Shown piece after piece: positions 11,688-23,627 of a stretch of 64,000 bases of DNA. Both the position numbers and the translations under genes were made by a program. This stretch comes from Lasiodiplodia sp. COLG20. Taxonomy: Eukaryota; Ascomycota; Dothideomycetes; Botryosphaeriales; Botryosphaeriaceae. The stretch covers positions 744,001 through 808,000 of the forward strand of contig VNWV01000002.1 in the NCBI GenBank assembly GCA_009801085.1. The letters are read 5' to 3'. Position 1 is the stretch's first letter, and the number at the start of each line of letters is the position of its first letter. Under the pieces are notes generated by a model that was given only the letters and a program-made list of their open reading frames with translations, was not told where the DNA came from and searched no databases.

Positions 11688-14600
11688 TCAAGTCTTCACC
11701 AGCTTTCGCAGGGACCCAAGCAGCCCACTGCTGCTACCACCTTTTCCTGGATCGTCCTTTGACCGCTCCTTATCCCTGGACGACTTACCGCTGCCACTTC
11801 CGTGTTGTCGATGGCGCTCGCTCCGCTCCCGCTGCTCACCTCTATCTCTATCATCCCTCCTGCGCTCTCTCGTTCCCGCTGCAGCTACTGCAGCAGGATC
11901 GACAGCCGCGCTATCCTTCCTTCTTCTTTGCTCACCGCGCCTCTCATCACTGTCCTTAACCTTCCGCTCTCGTTCACGTTCACGTTCACGCTCCCGGTTC
12001 CGGTCCCGGTCACGATCCCGATCCCGATCCCGCTCTCGCTCTCTGTCTCTATCCTTGTCCCTGTCTTTCTCCTCTCGCATCCTGACACTCCGATGCTCCC
12101 GCTCCCCATGACGTCGGCGACTCCTATCGCTGTCTGCCCTCTCATCTACCGGCGACGACGTCGTGAGCGGCGGCCGAGGTAGAGCCTCATAGCTGCTCGG
12201 AACTGAATCCTGCATCTTGACATCTCTCCTGCTGCTGCGATGGTGGTGGTGGCGATGAGGCTCAAGTACATGCGAATCCCTCCGCGAGGAATGTTTCTTC
12301 CTGCGCTCACTCGAACCGCCACTGTTGCTGTTGGTGCCTTCCCCGTCGCCTCTGACAGCACCAGCGGCATTGCCGCTCTCCGCCTTGCCCTCGTCCATGC
12401 TGCCACCGGTGCCAACATCCTCCGTAGCCCGGAGATATTCGAACATGCTCTCATCGATCATGCGTTCCGGCAGCTCGTTGACGGGAGACGGCATGGCCTC
12501 GGGGACGAACTGCTGCGGAGTGGCTGTTCCGGTCTCGTTCGAATTAGAGATTTCGTCGGCGTCTGCAAGTCGCACACGCTCCTCAGAGGGTATAGGTGGA
12601 GGCATTGGAGGATAGTCCCGGCGTTCCTTGCGGCGGCGGCGCTGCTCTTCTTCGCTTGGGGTGCGATCGTGATTGCGGCGCGACGAACGGTGAGCAGACT
12701 CGCGCTCGCGTTCCTTACCTTTCTCGCGTGGTTGGGTGACACGGTCCCTGTCCTTGGGGATGATGGGAGTCGTATTGGAGCGGCTAAAGAAGCCCATGAG
12801 CCCCGTACTCAGGCGTTTAGGACTGGTGGCGCGAGTGTTGGTTTCCGTGTTGCGGCGTCGCGGAGCAGCTGGCGGAAGTTCGCCTCGAAGTTCCTTAGCC
12901 TCCATGGTTGGCGACGGCAAAGCATCAGGGATAGGTAAGTCGTCCCTTTCTACGGCAGATGAGTGCCTCTCCCTATGCCGACGTTCTCTGCGACGTTGAC
13001 GGCGGGCTTCATCCTCCATGTCTTCCTGTTTCCGGACCTTTTCTTCTGCCAAACGGGCGATCTCGGCCTCTTTCTCTGCGCGCCGCTTCCGCCTTCGCTC
13101 CTCGTCCTTCCGCTTTTGACGTTCGTCTTCGGCTTGTTTGGCTGCCTCCCGTTCTTCGTGTCGCTTTTGTCGATCTTCTTCCTCTTTGGCCTCCCGTTCC
13201 TTTTCTTTTTCCCTTTCTTTCTCCCGCTCACGTCTACGCCGCTCCTTCTTGCGCCGCTCCCGTCTTGCATCAGAATCTTCGGCGGTATCGGTTGCCAAGG
13301 TGGATAATCTGCGATCCCTCTCCCTGTCCCGGTCAGACACGGTGCCTGATGACCGCTTCAGTTTGTGCTCCCTGCTCCTGTGCTCGCGGACTTCGCCATA
13401 AACGTGGGAGCTGCGCTTCTCTTTGCTTCGGCTGGAGGAGTCCTTCCCGCTTGATCCTTTGCCCTCACTGACGTCACTCATTCGTCTTGAGCGTACATAT
13501 CCGGAGGGAGACGAAATCGAGCTACGATGCCTGTGATCAGACATCTCAAGCGGTGGAACAACATCTGCTTCAGCTGATACTTGCGGCTCGCCATTTGGTG
13601 CAGTTGATTCGACTATTGTCCCTGGAGCTTCCATGAGTGGGGTCTCTTCTAGTGGTGCTTGCTCTTCAGGCACGGGCTTGGGTTCCTCTTCTACGGGATG
13701 TTGCTCTTCAGTGACTGCAGGAGCCTCCTGCGATGCCGGTGGTTCTTCACTGGTTGCGGGAGGTTCCTCGACAGCGGCCGGAGGTTCTTCAGCAGCAGCC
13801 GGCGAGGCTTCTTCGACAGCTGGTGGAGCTTCTTCGACAACTGGCGGAGCCTCTTCAATGACGGGTTTAGCCTCCTCAACGGCGGCTGGAGCTTCTTCAG
13901 CAACAGCCGGTGATTCTTCAACAGCGGGCGGAGCCTCTTCAGTGATAGGTGGAGCCTCTTCAGCAACAGGCTTTGCCTCTTCAGCAATGGGTGGTACCTC
14001 TTCAGCAACAGGCGGCGTTTCCTCAGCACCTGGTGGGGTTTCTTCAACAACAGGCGAGGCTTCTTCAGCGGCAGGTGGGGCTTCTTCAGCAGCGGCCGGG
14101 ACCTCTTCAGCGGTAGCAGGACTTTCTTCGACGCCTTGACTCTCCTGGGCAGGGGGGTCACTCGGAGGAGGAGGTGGTGGAGGAGGCTGCTCTTTGTCCG
14201 CCGGCGCAGAATCGTCAGCCGCAGGAGGCGCGACATCAGCCGGCGGTGCCTCGACAGCCTCGCCAGCATTGGCCGACTCTTCGACCTTCTCTTCCCCACC
14301 ATCCGCGGCCTTCGTAGCCGCCGCCTCGCCATCGGCCTCGTTGCTGCCTTCTTGCTCCGGCTGCGAGACATCAGTGGGTTGCGTGTCTTCGGTTGGCGGG
14401 GCGCCGACGCTCGAATCGGTGTTGTCTTGCGTCGATTCGCCAACCGAATCAGCCGGAGGCTCAGGCGGTGCCTCAGCTGGGACCTCGGGAGGAACCTCAG
14501 GGGCAGCCTGTGGTTCAGGTGCTGGATCGGAAGTCTGATCATCGCCGGGCGGACTCTCGCTTGTTTGGGGTTCCTCACTGACATCACCGCTACTTCCATT

Positions 14601-17600
14601 ACCTTCAGCTGGAGCAGCATTCTCAATTTCACCCTCTGGAGCAGGATCACTGTTGGGTTCCTCAGTCGTCGCGTCAGGCTTGGGGTCTTGGGTGTCTTCG
14701 GCTTGCGCGGGCGTTTCGTTGGTCTGCGCGTCCTTTTGGGCATCTTCGGAGCCGTCAGAGTTAGGCACTGTCTCGACTATTTCTGGAGAACCTTCGCCGC
14801 CCTCAGCTTCGGAAGTTTTCGTGGGTTGGTCGCTGCCTTCCGTTGATTGCTGGGCCTCTGGAGACTCGGAAGTGTTCTCAACCGGCGGAGGTTGCTCGTC
14901 GCTTTCCGGTTGTTTATCTCCGCCGTCGCCCTCAGCGGCCTTCGGCGCTGGTTCGTCACTTTCCGCAGGCTTTTCTGTCTCCTCAGAGGGTTCGCTGGAC
15001 TCGGCAGGAGCGGGCGGATCGCCTTTGTCCCCGGGATCCTCGCCCTCAGGAGGCGGTGGATCCGCTGATGGCTCGTCAGCGTTAGGCTTATCACCACCGC
15101 TTTCAGGTGAGTCGTCTGGGGGTGATGATTCCTGTTCAACAGGCGGATCTTGCGTCCCACCATCAGATGTGGGCTCACCATTGCCCGTTTCATTCGGCAC
15201 AGCAGAGTCCCCAGAATCAGTAGGGTTTTGGTCCCCAGAGCCCGGAGCCTCGGCTGTGTCGTTGTCTTGGGCTTCTGGCTTAGATTCTTGACCGTCTTGG
15301 GATTCTTCAACGGGCGGAGAATCCTGGGCTGCATTGGAATCATCAGCATTTCCACCTTCCGCGCTCTCGGGTTCTGCAGCTTCATCCTTGGCGTCCTTCT
15401 TATCTTCGGCAGGCGCCTCGGCCTGGTTCTCGGCTCCGCTGTCTGGTTGCCCATCTTTGCAACCACTCGAATCGTCCCCTTCAGCCTGTGTTTCGGTCTG
15501 GCTCTCGGATTGATCACCATCCGGCTGACTTTGCTCGGCCTTGCTATCAGACTGCTCCGGCGTCTCAGTTGACTCTCCGCCAGAATTATCATTTGTGTCC
15601 GGCTTGCCCTCGTCATCGCCTTGAGCCGGGGTTTCAACAGGAGGGGTCCCTCCAGACTGGGTCCCTCCCGTATCACCTTGCTCAGTTGTAGCGGAATCAT
15701 CAGCAGGCGGCGTCGCATCCTCACCGTTTGTGCCCTCTTCTTGTACTTCGTTGGCGCTGTCTGCACTTGGCGTTTGCTCCGAAGACTCAGACTGCAAAGG
15801 CTCCTCCTGCTGCTTTGAGGCCTCTTGTTTCTCCCGCTCCTGCTCTGCCGTTTCCGCTTCTGCTTTGGCTTTCGCGGCTGCTTCAGCTTCCTCGGCTTCA
15901 CGCTTCTTCTTTTCCTCCGCTTCCTGCGCTTCTTGCATGACCTCCCTCGCGATGCGTTCATCGGACTCGGTGTATACCTCCACCGGCGCCGGCGGCTCGG
16001 CTTTCTCAGGCTCCTCTGGGGGTGGAGGAGGTGGTGGGTCGGTCTCACCGCTGGGCTTCTCGCTCTCAGTCTCCACTGCGTTCTCACCACCCTCAGGCGG
16101 GCTGGATTCCTGTTGCGCATCGCCATCGCCTGAAGGATTTTCAACAAGTTGCTCAGGTTCAGCGTTCTTCGGGCTCTGGTCTTCCGTCCCTTCAGCTGGG
16201 GAGGCTTCGTCTTTCGAATCTTTATCGGTGGAATTCTCTTCTTCGGGCTTTTTCTGCTCAGAATCCTCCTGCGTAGCAATTTCTTGCTCAGGACTTTCCT
16301 GTGCTTCGCCGTCCTTCGGGGGATCCTTCACCTCCTCGCCATCCCCAGCCTCCTGTGTCGGTGGCGCTGGTTCGACATCATTTTCCGCAGGCGCCGGAGT
16401 CTGCTGAGTCTCATCGTTCGACCCGCTGCCAGATTCAGACTCGCCTTGCGCGTCAGGGGTCTCAACGGTCTCGTTCGGGGCGGGGTCGCTCGGCGGAACG
16501 TTCTCGCCGTCACCACTTGATTGTTCTCCAGACGCCGCAGCGTCAGCTGGCGGCTCTTCAGATGTCTTAGCTGCCTCACTACCCCCTTCGGCGCCCTCAG
16601 CCTGCGTCTCGGCAGGCGGGACCGGAGCGTCGCTGGCGTCATTTTGCTGTTCATCACCTGAACCCTCCGCAGCGCTGCTAGACTGTCCATCATTGTTGTC
16701 CCCAGTCTCAGGTGGTTTTGAGTCGTCCTCTTTAGGTGCTTCGGGCTGGGGATCATTGCTTGGGGTGGAATCTGCTGATGCGTCTTCTCCCTCAGGAGCT
16801 TCAGCGGGATTGAATGTATCGGCAGCAGTGTCCTTGTCAGCCGCAGGATCGCTTGACCCCTCGTCAGAAGGGCCCTGATTATTTTCGCCCTCATTACCCG
16901 CGTTGTCACCATCGGGCGCCGGGACTGGTGGTGACTCACTGGATCATTATTGTTATCAGCAGAGCTATTTCGGGCTCGAATAGTATTCGATACTGTATCG
17001 TATGATATTGAAATGCAGGGCAGGGATGTAATACGTACTCGGTGTTCTCTGATGGATCTGGTACCTCAGGAGGTGCCGCGCTGTGCGGACGCAGTCAGCA
17101 TTTCAATTTTATCTGCGAAAACGGAAAGGGGTGATCTGCTACGTGGCATTCTAAAGTTTATTTGCAACAAGAAATGTCTGGGGGTAAGTCAAAATGCACG
17201 AGGTGCATTAGGAAGTGTTGTCGAATACTGAGAATACGCACCCACTAGGCTCCTTCGGCTGGTCCTCTTCACCGTTACCTTCGTCAGTGCCATCACCACT
17301 TCCTTCAGCATTAGGGGTAGGCGCGTCTCTATACAAGGTCTATTAGCAACAACATTCACAAAGCTTCGGGGTGTTGCCTGCGCAATATAGAGCCACATAT
17401 GCTTTTACAGACACCCTATCGCACTTTTCTGCAGCCGAGCGATCGCGGACGTCTGTAGGCGAACTTCCGAAAATGATACTGTTTAAACTTACCCACTTGG
17501 CTGCGGTGGATCGGCAGTCGGCTCCTGTGTCTCTGCAGCATCCCCGGTCACTGGACCCGGGCCCGAACTGCTCTCGTCAACCTCATCCTGTGGGCCACCA

Positions 17601-20506
17601 TCTTGCGGCACTTCGGCGTCTCCAGAAGGTGCGGAAGCGTCATTTGCATTGGATTGCTCTGAGTCAGGCTCTACCGGATCGAAACCGCCGTCATCGTCAG
17701 TTTTTGGTTCTTGCTTACCTCCATCTCCCTCCGCATCGGGAGCAGACGGTGGTGCACTATCACCCTCGGGTAGTGGGCCCGGTTCACTCGTTTCCGCTGG
17801 CGGGCTTTGCTCTTCCGGCTTCTCGAAGGATTTACATGTCAGTTCAAAGAATTGCCGTAGCAGACAGGAGGGCTTGCTCACCGCCGACTCATTAGCTACA
17901 GCATTCTCGGCAGGTGGATTTGAATTCGCCTCTGTGGATTCGTCGGTTTGAGCAGCATTGCTATCATCAATAGGCGGGTCCGTAGGCGGGTCAGCGGCTG
18001 GTGGAGGGGTCTCTTCTGCCTCAGGTTGCGTCTCAGCTGGGCTGGAATCCCCTGCAGTTTGATCTTCAGCATTATCAGTGGGCATGGCTCCCTCTTCAGA
18101 TTGTGGCGGTAGAGGATCAGCCGCCGGCGGTTGCGCTTCGTTAGGATCTGCCGGCGTGTTTGGCTCTCCAGTCTCCTATCAGAGTTAGCGAGTCAGTTTG
18201 TGTTTATGTTCCGCAAAACATGCACATACATTTGGTTCTGCAGGATCAGAATCGCCAGTTGGTGGGTCTTGATCTGGGTCTGCGGCTTTCTCACCCTGGT
18301 CGACGTTCTCAGCAGCGGCTGGCTCAGGGGGTAGTTCTGCTTCCCCTTGGAGAGGTTCTTTGAATCATCGTTAGTGCATAGATCTTTGACCGTTGTATGT
18401 AATAAAGAATTGGAGATGGAAACAAGAGGTTATGATAGCAGGCGAAGAAAAGTGCGGTGTAATAGCATGACTTTAACAGATACCTTGACTTTCTGAGGCG
18501 TCCGGAGCTGTTGAGGACTCGGGTTCGGCATCATTGTCTCCGGTTCCAGTTGAACTTTCAGCTGCAGCAGGCTGATCCGAATTACCTTCACTCTCAGCAG
18601 CTGGCTTTTCCGGTTCACTTGGTGGCTCAGCGGCAGCAGGGGGTGCAGGGCTGTCATCATTGCCTTCCGTCTGATCATCACTTGGAGGCGGCGGATCTGG
18701 TGCTGCCGGTGGAGGATCGTTTGGCTCCTCGTTTGAAGCTGGTTGTTCTATGGTGTGCAAATAATTAGCAGACAAAAGAGTTTTAGTTGCGGGCACACGG
18801 AAGATCTCTTGAGGTCATTAATTTGTGGATGAATCATACTCACCAGGGATTTCTGGCGATTCCGCGACCTCCGGAGGCCCGGCCTCTGCTTCTTCGCTCG
18901 GAGCTGGATCCGCTGCAAATGATATATGGTTAGTAGCCAGTAGCACAGGATGAGGTTTACTTGTTCAGCTGAAATGACACATTTTTCACACTCGTGGTCT
19001 GACAGGATCAACTCGTACATACCAGGTGGGTCTGAAATATCAGCCGGGGGTGAAGTGTCGTTACTTTGGCCGACTTCAGCCTCAACGGGGCCACTATCAG
19101 GATCTGCTGGAGGGCTCGGAGCTTCAGGTTCGGGTGGCGCTGGGGTCTCAGCGCTGGTTGGCTCAGAGTCCGCAGGGGGGTCAGGACTGGCCCCCACATC
19201 GACAACGACAACGTCGGCATCGTCAACTGCACCGTCGCCTCCAACATCCACCACTATGACTGCATCTTCCTCTTTCAGCTCGTCATCAGCCTTCTTTTCC
19301 TCCTTTTTGCCTTTCTTGGCTTTCTTGGCCGTCGTTTTCAAGCGAGCCTCCAGCTTTTTCTTCTCCTCCTCTTTCCTCTTCGCAGCAGCTTCAGCCCTCT
19401 TCTTCTTCTGCTCGGCCTCTTTCTTCTTTTTCTGCTCGGCCACCTCTTTTTGCTTAGCCCTTTTCTGGGCCAAAGCCTCGTCCCTTTCCCTCTGTTTCTG
19501 AGCCTGCTCCTCTTGCCTTTTCCTGGCCATCTCCATCCTCTCCTGTTTCGTAGGGCCTTCATGCAATCTCTTCTGCGGTTGCGGAGTCACCATCTTCACT
19601 TGCACTGGGGGCGGAAGCAACCGTTGCCTGTTGCTTCTCACCGGCATGGCACCGCCGCTCTTTGGATCTCGTAAGTCATCTGGAAAATGCACGCTCTTGA
19701 CGCTGAGCGATGGGGACATGGGAACTACCGTAACAGATGCATCATCACCCGGCGGAGGCATAGGCACGGGCGGCGGAGGAGGCGGGATGGGGCCGTCACC
19801 AGGCATAGGGGCTAGTGGAGGCGGCGGAGGAGGAACGATAAACACGCCGCCATCGTCCCCAGGTGGAGAGATTGCCGGTGGTGGTGGCGGCGGGGGCGGA
19901 ACGTCGATTATGGGCGGCTCGCCGCTGGTGGGTGCAGGGGGCTCAGGCGCTGCGAGCGGTCTGCCGTCATAATCATGTTCATATTGGTCATCCTGTTCAG
20001 TGGCAGAAGAGTAATCGTCAGCAGAGTAGCCGTCGAAGCTGGAGTCGGCGCCGTCGAGGGTGGCGCGAATGCTGCTACTTGCATCTGGAAGAGTTTAGTA
20101 GGAAAACCATTAGAGAGACGGAAGACACGCACATTCATTATCATATTCATCATAGCCCTCGTCTTCCTCATCATCATCATCCACGGCGTAATTGTCGACG
20201 GACTGGCCGGTCAAGGCATGGTGCTGCACGCCGTGGTCATAATGTTGCCACTGGGTGCTTTGGGCAGGATGGCGCCATGGAGAAAACGAGACTTGGCTCA
20301 TGGGAATGCGGACCAGGCCGCGCGGAGGTTCGGCCATGTGGAACGGGGGCCGGTGCGGCGGCGGAGGGCCCCAGGGGCTCTCTGGTGCGGGTGGAGGAGG
20401 ATAATGCGGATAGAGAGGGTCCTCCTCCCAATGGCCGTAAGGGTCTGGTGGGACAGGGTCTTAGACGGTCACAAGTCACTTTCTCAGCGAAGAGGGCTTT
20501 ACCCAT
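11688..20506 (-). CDS. Giant Pro/Glu/Ser-rich disordered protein (2613 aa)
   Basis: Eleven exons were assembled: 20506-20503, 20444-20133, 20084-19023, 18912-18844, 18747-18484, 18357-18230, 18175-17882, 17821-17493, 17328-17242, 17080-17039 and 16938-11688. Every junction has GT/AG signals and the sum, 7842 nt, is exactly in frame. The protein starts MDPYGHWEED. It then has an acidic patch, polyproline runs (~150-230), a Lys/Glu/Ala-rich probable helix (~270-370), about 1500 residues of acidic Pro/Glu/Ser/Ala/Gln-rich sequence, and an EExPPxx heptad array (~1797-1932). A long Arg/Glu/Lys-rich charged helix (~2087-2195) and an RD/RE dipeptide run (~2490-2520) follow, and it ends GLLGSLRKLVKT. 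There is no catalytic domain, signal peptide or membrane segment. It may be a scaffold or tether; the septal-pore tether Leashin is a giant protein of comparable character, but I see no motif proving that. Function unknown. Confidence 0.75.
11968..12065. repeat. Coding repeat for Arg-Asp/Arg-Glu dipeptides
   Basis: A 6-nt-period array inside the last exon of the giant gene encodes, on the minus strand, alternating Arg-Asp then Arg-Glu residues. Slippage-prone and likely length-variable. Confidence 0.7.
13735..14140. repeat. 21-bp coding minisatellite (EExPPxx heptads)
   Basis: About 18 consecutive near-repeats of 21 bp on the minus strand encode heptads of the form EE-[AVTSP]-[PKS]-P-x-x (for example EEAPPAV, EETPPVA, EEAKPVI). 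The reading frame is kept throughout; units differ mostly at the last two residues. Confidence 0.85.
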
Positions 20507-22519
20507 GGCGGATATAAGGAATGTGTTCGCTTGGCGCTAGTTGGGCATTGAGGCGAAGGTGTGGAGCAGGGCGACGAGCGAAGCAATTTTAGTGGCTGCC
20601 GACAGGGAAGGCTCGATTGGCGCATCAGGCACGGCGAGGCGCGTAGCGGGGCTATCGTGGCTCGAGTCGTCGCGGCATCAAAGAACGAGGAATTGATCAG
20701 TGAGAGATGGAGAGAGAGAGATGAACGGGATCGCAGGAGTGTGGGGAAGCGGTGGTGCACGGCAGGATGCGCGCAGCCGCCATGACGCTCGTGCCTGCTG
20801 TGGTTGAGCAATCGGCGGCTCGGAGTGGCGGGGGACCACTGGAGCCACGTCTGTCCGGGCTCTATCTGCTGCCATTGAGGGTGATGAGTGAGCGCATTTG
20901 CTGCAGTCGGCCTCGTACAAAGCTACGGGCATATGCACGACTGGCAGCCCGCCGGCCGTCATTGGGGCGCTGGCCGTGGGCGTTGGGGTGCTGCTGGCCG
21001 GCCCGCCGACCGCGCCGCCATCAACTGCTGCGCGACCAGCGCTGCATCACGACATCCGAATCGGCGCAGCGCAAGTCAGCGTGGGGGAGCCATGAGGTGA
21101 CGGTCATGGTTGACGTGTCGCGCCTGAGCCAGTGTGAGGCCGCCGCGCCGACCCGCTTTTGGCGCTCGATTTTGCGACATCGCTCACATCCTCCGCACCG
21201 ATCGCCCCGGCCCATGTGGAACGATTCACATGTCGCTTGCTGTGCAATCGCAGCGCTCCACGATCTATCGCCGGCTTACCCTCTTTGTCGCCTCCCGCCA
21301 CCCTTACTCTCGATATGAACGCCTGCGTCTGCCCGGACTCCATGGCCGCGTCGCACGGGGCCGAGAGGCAACCATCTCGCCATCTGCATAGATCTCCGCT
21401 GTGACGCCATCTTGTTGCATACGGCTTCTCGGCCTGGACAGGGAAGTATGTGTCACGGATAGCTTTTGTCCTATACCTCGCATGAAGCCCGCTGCTAATG
21501 GTGTTACGACCACGTGCGACATGCAGCTGATGGAGCTGAAACAACCCGTCGACGGTTCATTGGTGCTTGGAGAGACTGTCGCGGCGGCCATGTGCGAATC
21601 ACGTGTGCACGTGACTTCAACTAGAGACACCCCCCACACCCATAGCAAGCAGTGCAACTCGTACACATAACCGGTCAGGCTGCAAGGCCGTCCTTACAGA
21701 CATTCTCACATCAGACAAATCCTGCTGCACGACCTCAGGAAACGGCAGCTGAGATAATACTGTCGCCGGCCACGACTTGATATCTCACACCACCTTGACT
21801 CCGCTGCCATTCCTTCCAAAAGCATTTCGTCGGCATCACAACGAGGAAGCTACAAAAGCCGTCGATTAGTATAAGCGTGGATCTTCTGTGTCTGCTTTGT
21901 CATTTTGATCCCAGTAGTGACAGGCGTTCAGGCTGCGGATCTCGGCATCTTGACCTGGCCGAGATGAGGCTCGCGGAAGGCGAGCTTAGCCGAGCCGGCG
22001 GCTCCACAGTCAGCAGCTTATTCAGAAGTCTAATGAGAGGCTGCGACCACTGCGCGTCGCATACGCACGAATTGCTCGAGAGCCGCATCGTTCACTAATA
22101 GAGAACACGCGGGTTGACTCTATATCCGGGAACTTACCTCGGCACACGAGTCGTGTCGTCCCCGCCAACTGTCGGTCCGGTGCCAACCACTCTCTTAACA
22201 TCACCTCAAACGGCACCCTCTCGGCCTAACTAACCACCAGACCTCCTCTTCTTGCGGAAACACTTCTACTCTGGTTCGATCCGCTCAAGATTGGTCAGCC
22301 GCAATGCCTACCTCTCACCTCTCGGCCCCGAGGGCTAAAGCAGGTCGACAAAGTACTGCTAGCTAGCTAGCTAGTGTTGGTAAGCTGATGAGCGCACATC
22401 AAACGGCATCAGGGTGGCGACCGAGGCAGGGACGACGCTTGAAGAGATGTTATAAGACTCAATGGCCCCTCTTTTGCCGCCACCTCACGTCCAATTGACA
22501 CTACCGCCTCACACACACC
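20507..22519. other. Intergenic region between divergent genes
   Basis: About 2 kb between the start of the giant gene (-) and the start of the reductase (+), so it should carry both promoters and leaders. Overlapping GC-rich short frames occur but none looks like a protein. Confidence 0.5.
22358..22374. repeat. (CTAG)n microsatellite
   Basis: About four tandem GCTA/CTAG units, about 150 bp upstream of the reductase start codon. Confidence 0.8.
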
Positions 22520-23627
22520 ATGTCTCTTCCCACTCAGACTCGCCAATGGGTGCTCAACCGCCAGATTGTCGGTGAACCCATCCTCGACGGCCCCGATGCC
22601 ACCTTTTCCATCAAGACGGTCGATCTGCCTCCTGTTCAGGATGGACAAGTCCTCCTCCGCACCAAGTTCCTCTCCAACGACCCCGCCCAGCGCGGCTGGA
22701 TTTCGCCCCACGGAGAGTCGTCCGATCGTCTCTATGTTCCACCCGTCCGCGCCGGCGAGACCATGCGCGCCGGCGCCATCGCTGAAGTCATCGAGTCCAA
22801 GGCCGCGTCGCTGCCCAAGGGTACGCTAGTGCAAACATATCAGGCGGGTTGGTCGGAATACCTCGTCCAGGATGCTGCCGCTTTGCAGCCTCTCCAAAAT
22901 ATCCCTGGTGTCTCGCCGACACACTACCTGGGCGCGCTTGGCATGACTGGTCTGACGGCATACTACGGCACGAAGATCATCGCGGCTGCAACGCCCGAGG
23001 ATGTCCTTATCGTCAGCGGCGCCGCTGGTGCTACCGGGAGCATGGTTGTACAGGTGAGCAGCCCCTTGGCCTGTGGAGACGGCATGGCGCTAATCATCGC
23101 AGATTGCCAAGAAGCTCGTTGGCTGCAAGACGGTCATTGGCATTGCGGGCAGTGATTCGAAGTGCGAGTGGGTAAAGAGCCTTGGCGCCGACATCTGCCT
23201 CAACTACAAGTCTCCTACTTTCAAGCAGGACCTCATCGATGCAACCCCTAACTACGCGAACGTTTATTTCGATAACGTGGGCGGAGAGATCCTCGACCTC
23301 GTGCTATCTCGCATGGCGCAGGAGGGCCGCGTTGCCCTGTGCGGTGCCATTTCCACTTACAATGGCACTTCGGGTCTGCAGCTGAACAATTGGCTCGACG
23401 TCATCTCCATGAGGCTCCAGCTGAAGGGCTTCATCGTGCTCGACTGGGTCAAGCAGGGCAAGGCGAAGGAGAGCATCACCGAGCTCGTGATTGCGGCCAA
23501 GGAGGGCAAGATCAAAATCAGCGACGAGGGCGAGACGGTTGTGGCTACGCAGTTCGAAGATATCCCGGCGACCTGGATGAAGCTGTTCGACGGCTCGAAC
23601 ACGGGTAAGCTGGTGTCCAAGCTGTGA
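22520..23627 (+). CDS. Zinc-independent medium-chain reductase (PTGR/CurA-like)
   Basis: A member of the medium-chain dehydrogenase/reductase superfamily, in the branch of NADP(H)-dependent prostaglandin/leukotriene B4 reductases and bacterial CurA, which reduce activated double bonds such as 2-alkenals. Diagnostic features are the N-terminal RQWVLNRQIVGEP, the SNDPAQRGW motif and the absence of zinc-ligand cysteines. The Rossmann signature is VSGAAGATGSMV, continuing into VGCKTVIGIAGSD after the intron, and YFDNVGGEILD follows. Two exons, 22520-23053 and 23103-23627, are joined by a 49-nt GTGAGC...GCAG intron, giving 352 residues, the usual family length. The substrate cannot be told from sequence. 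Likely cytosolic, as no targeting signal is visible. Confidence 0.9.

Noticed and set aside
13633..16407. Long Ser/Gly/Ala plus-strand frames opposite the giant gene
   Set aside because: They are complements of Glu/Pro/Ala codons in repeat sequence; the minus strand has a single continuous frame with valid splice sites.
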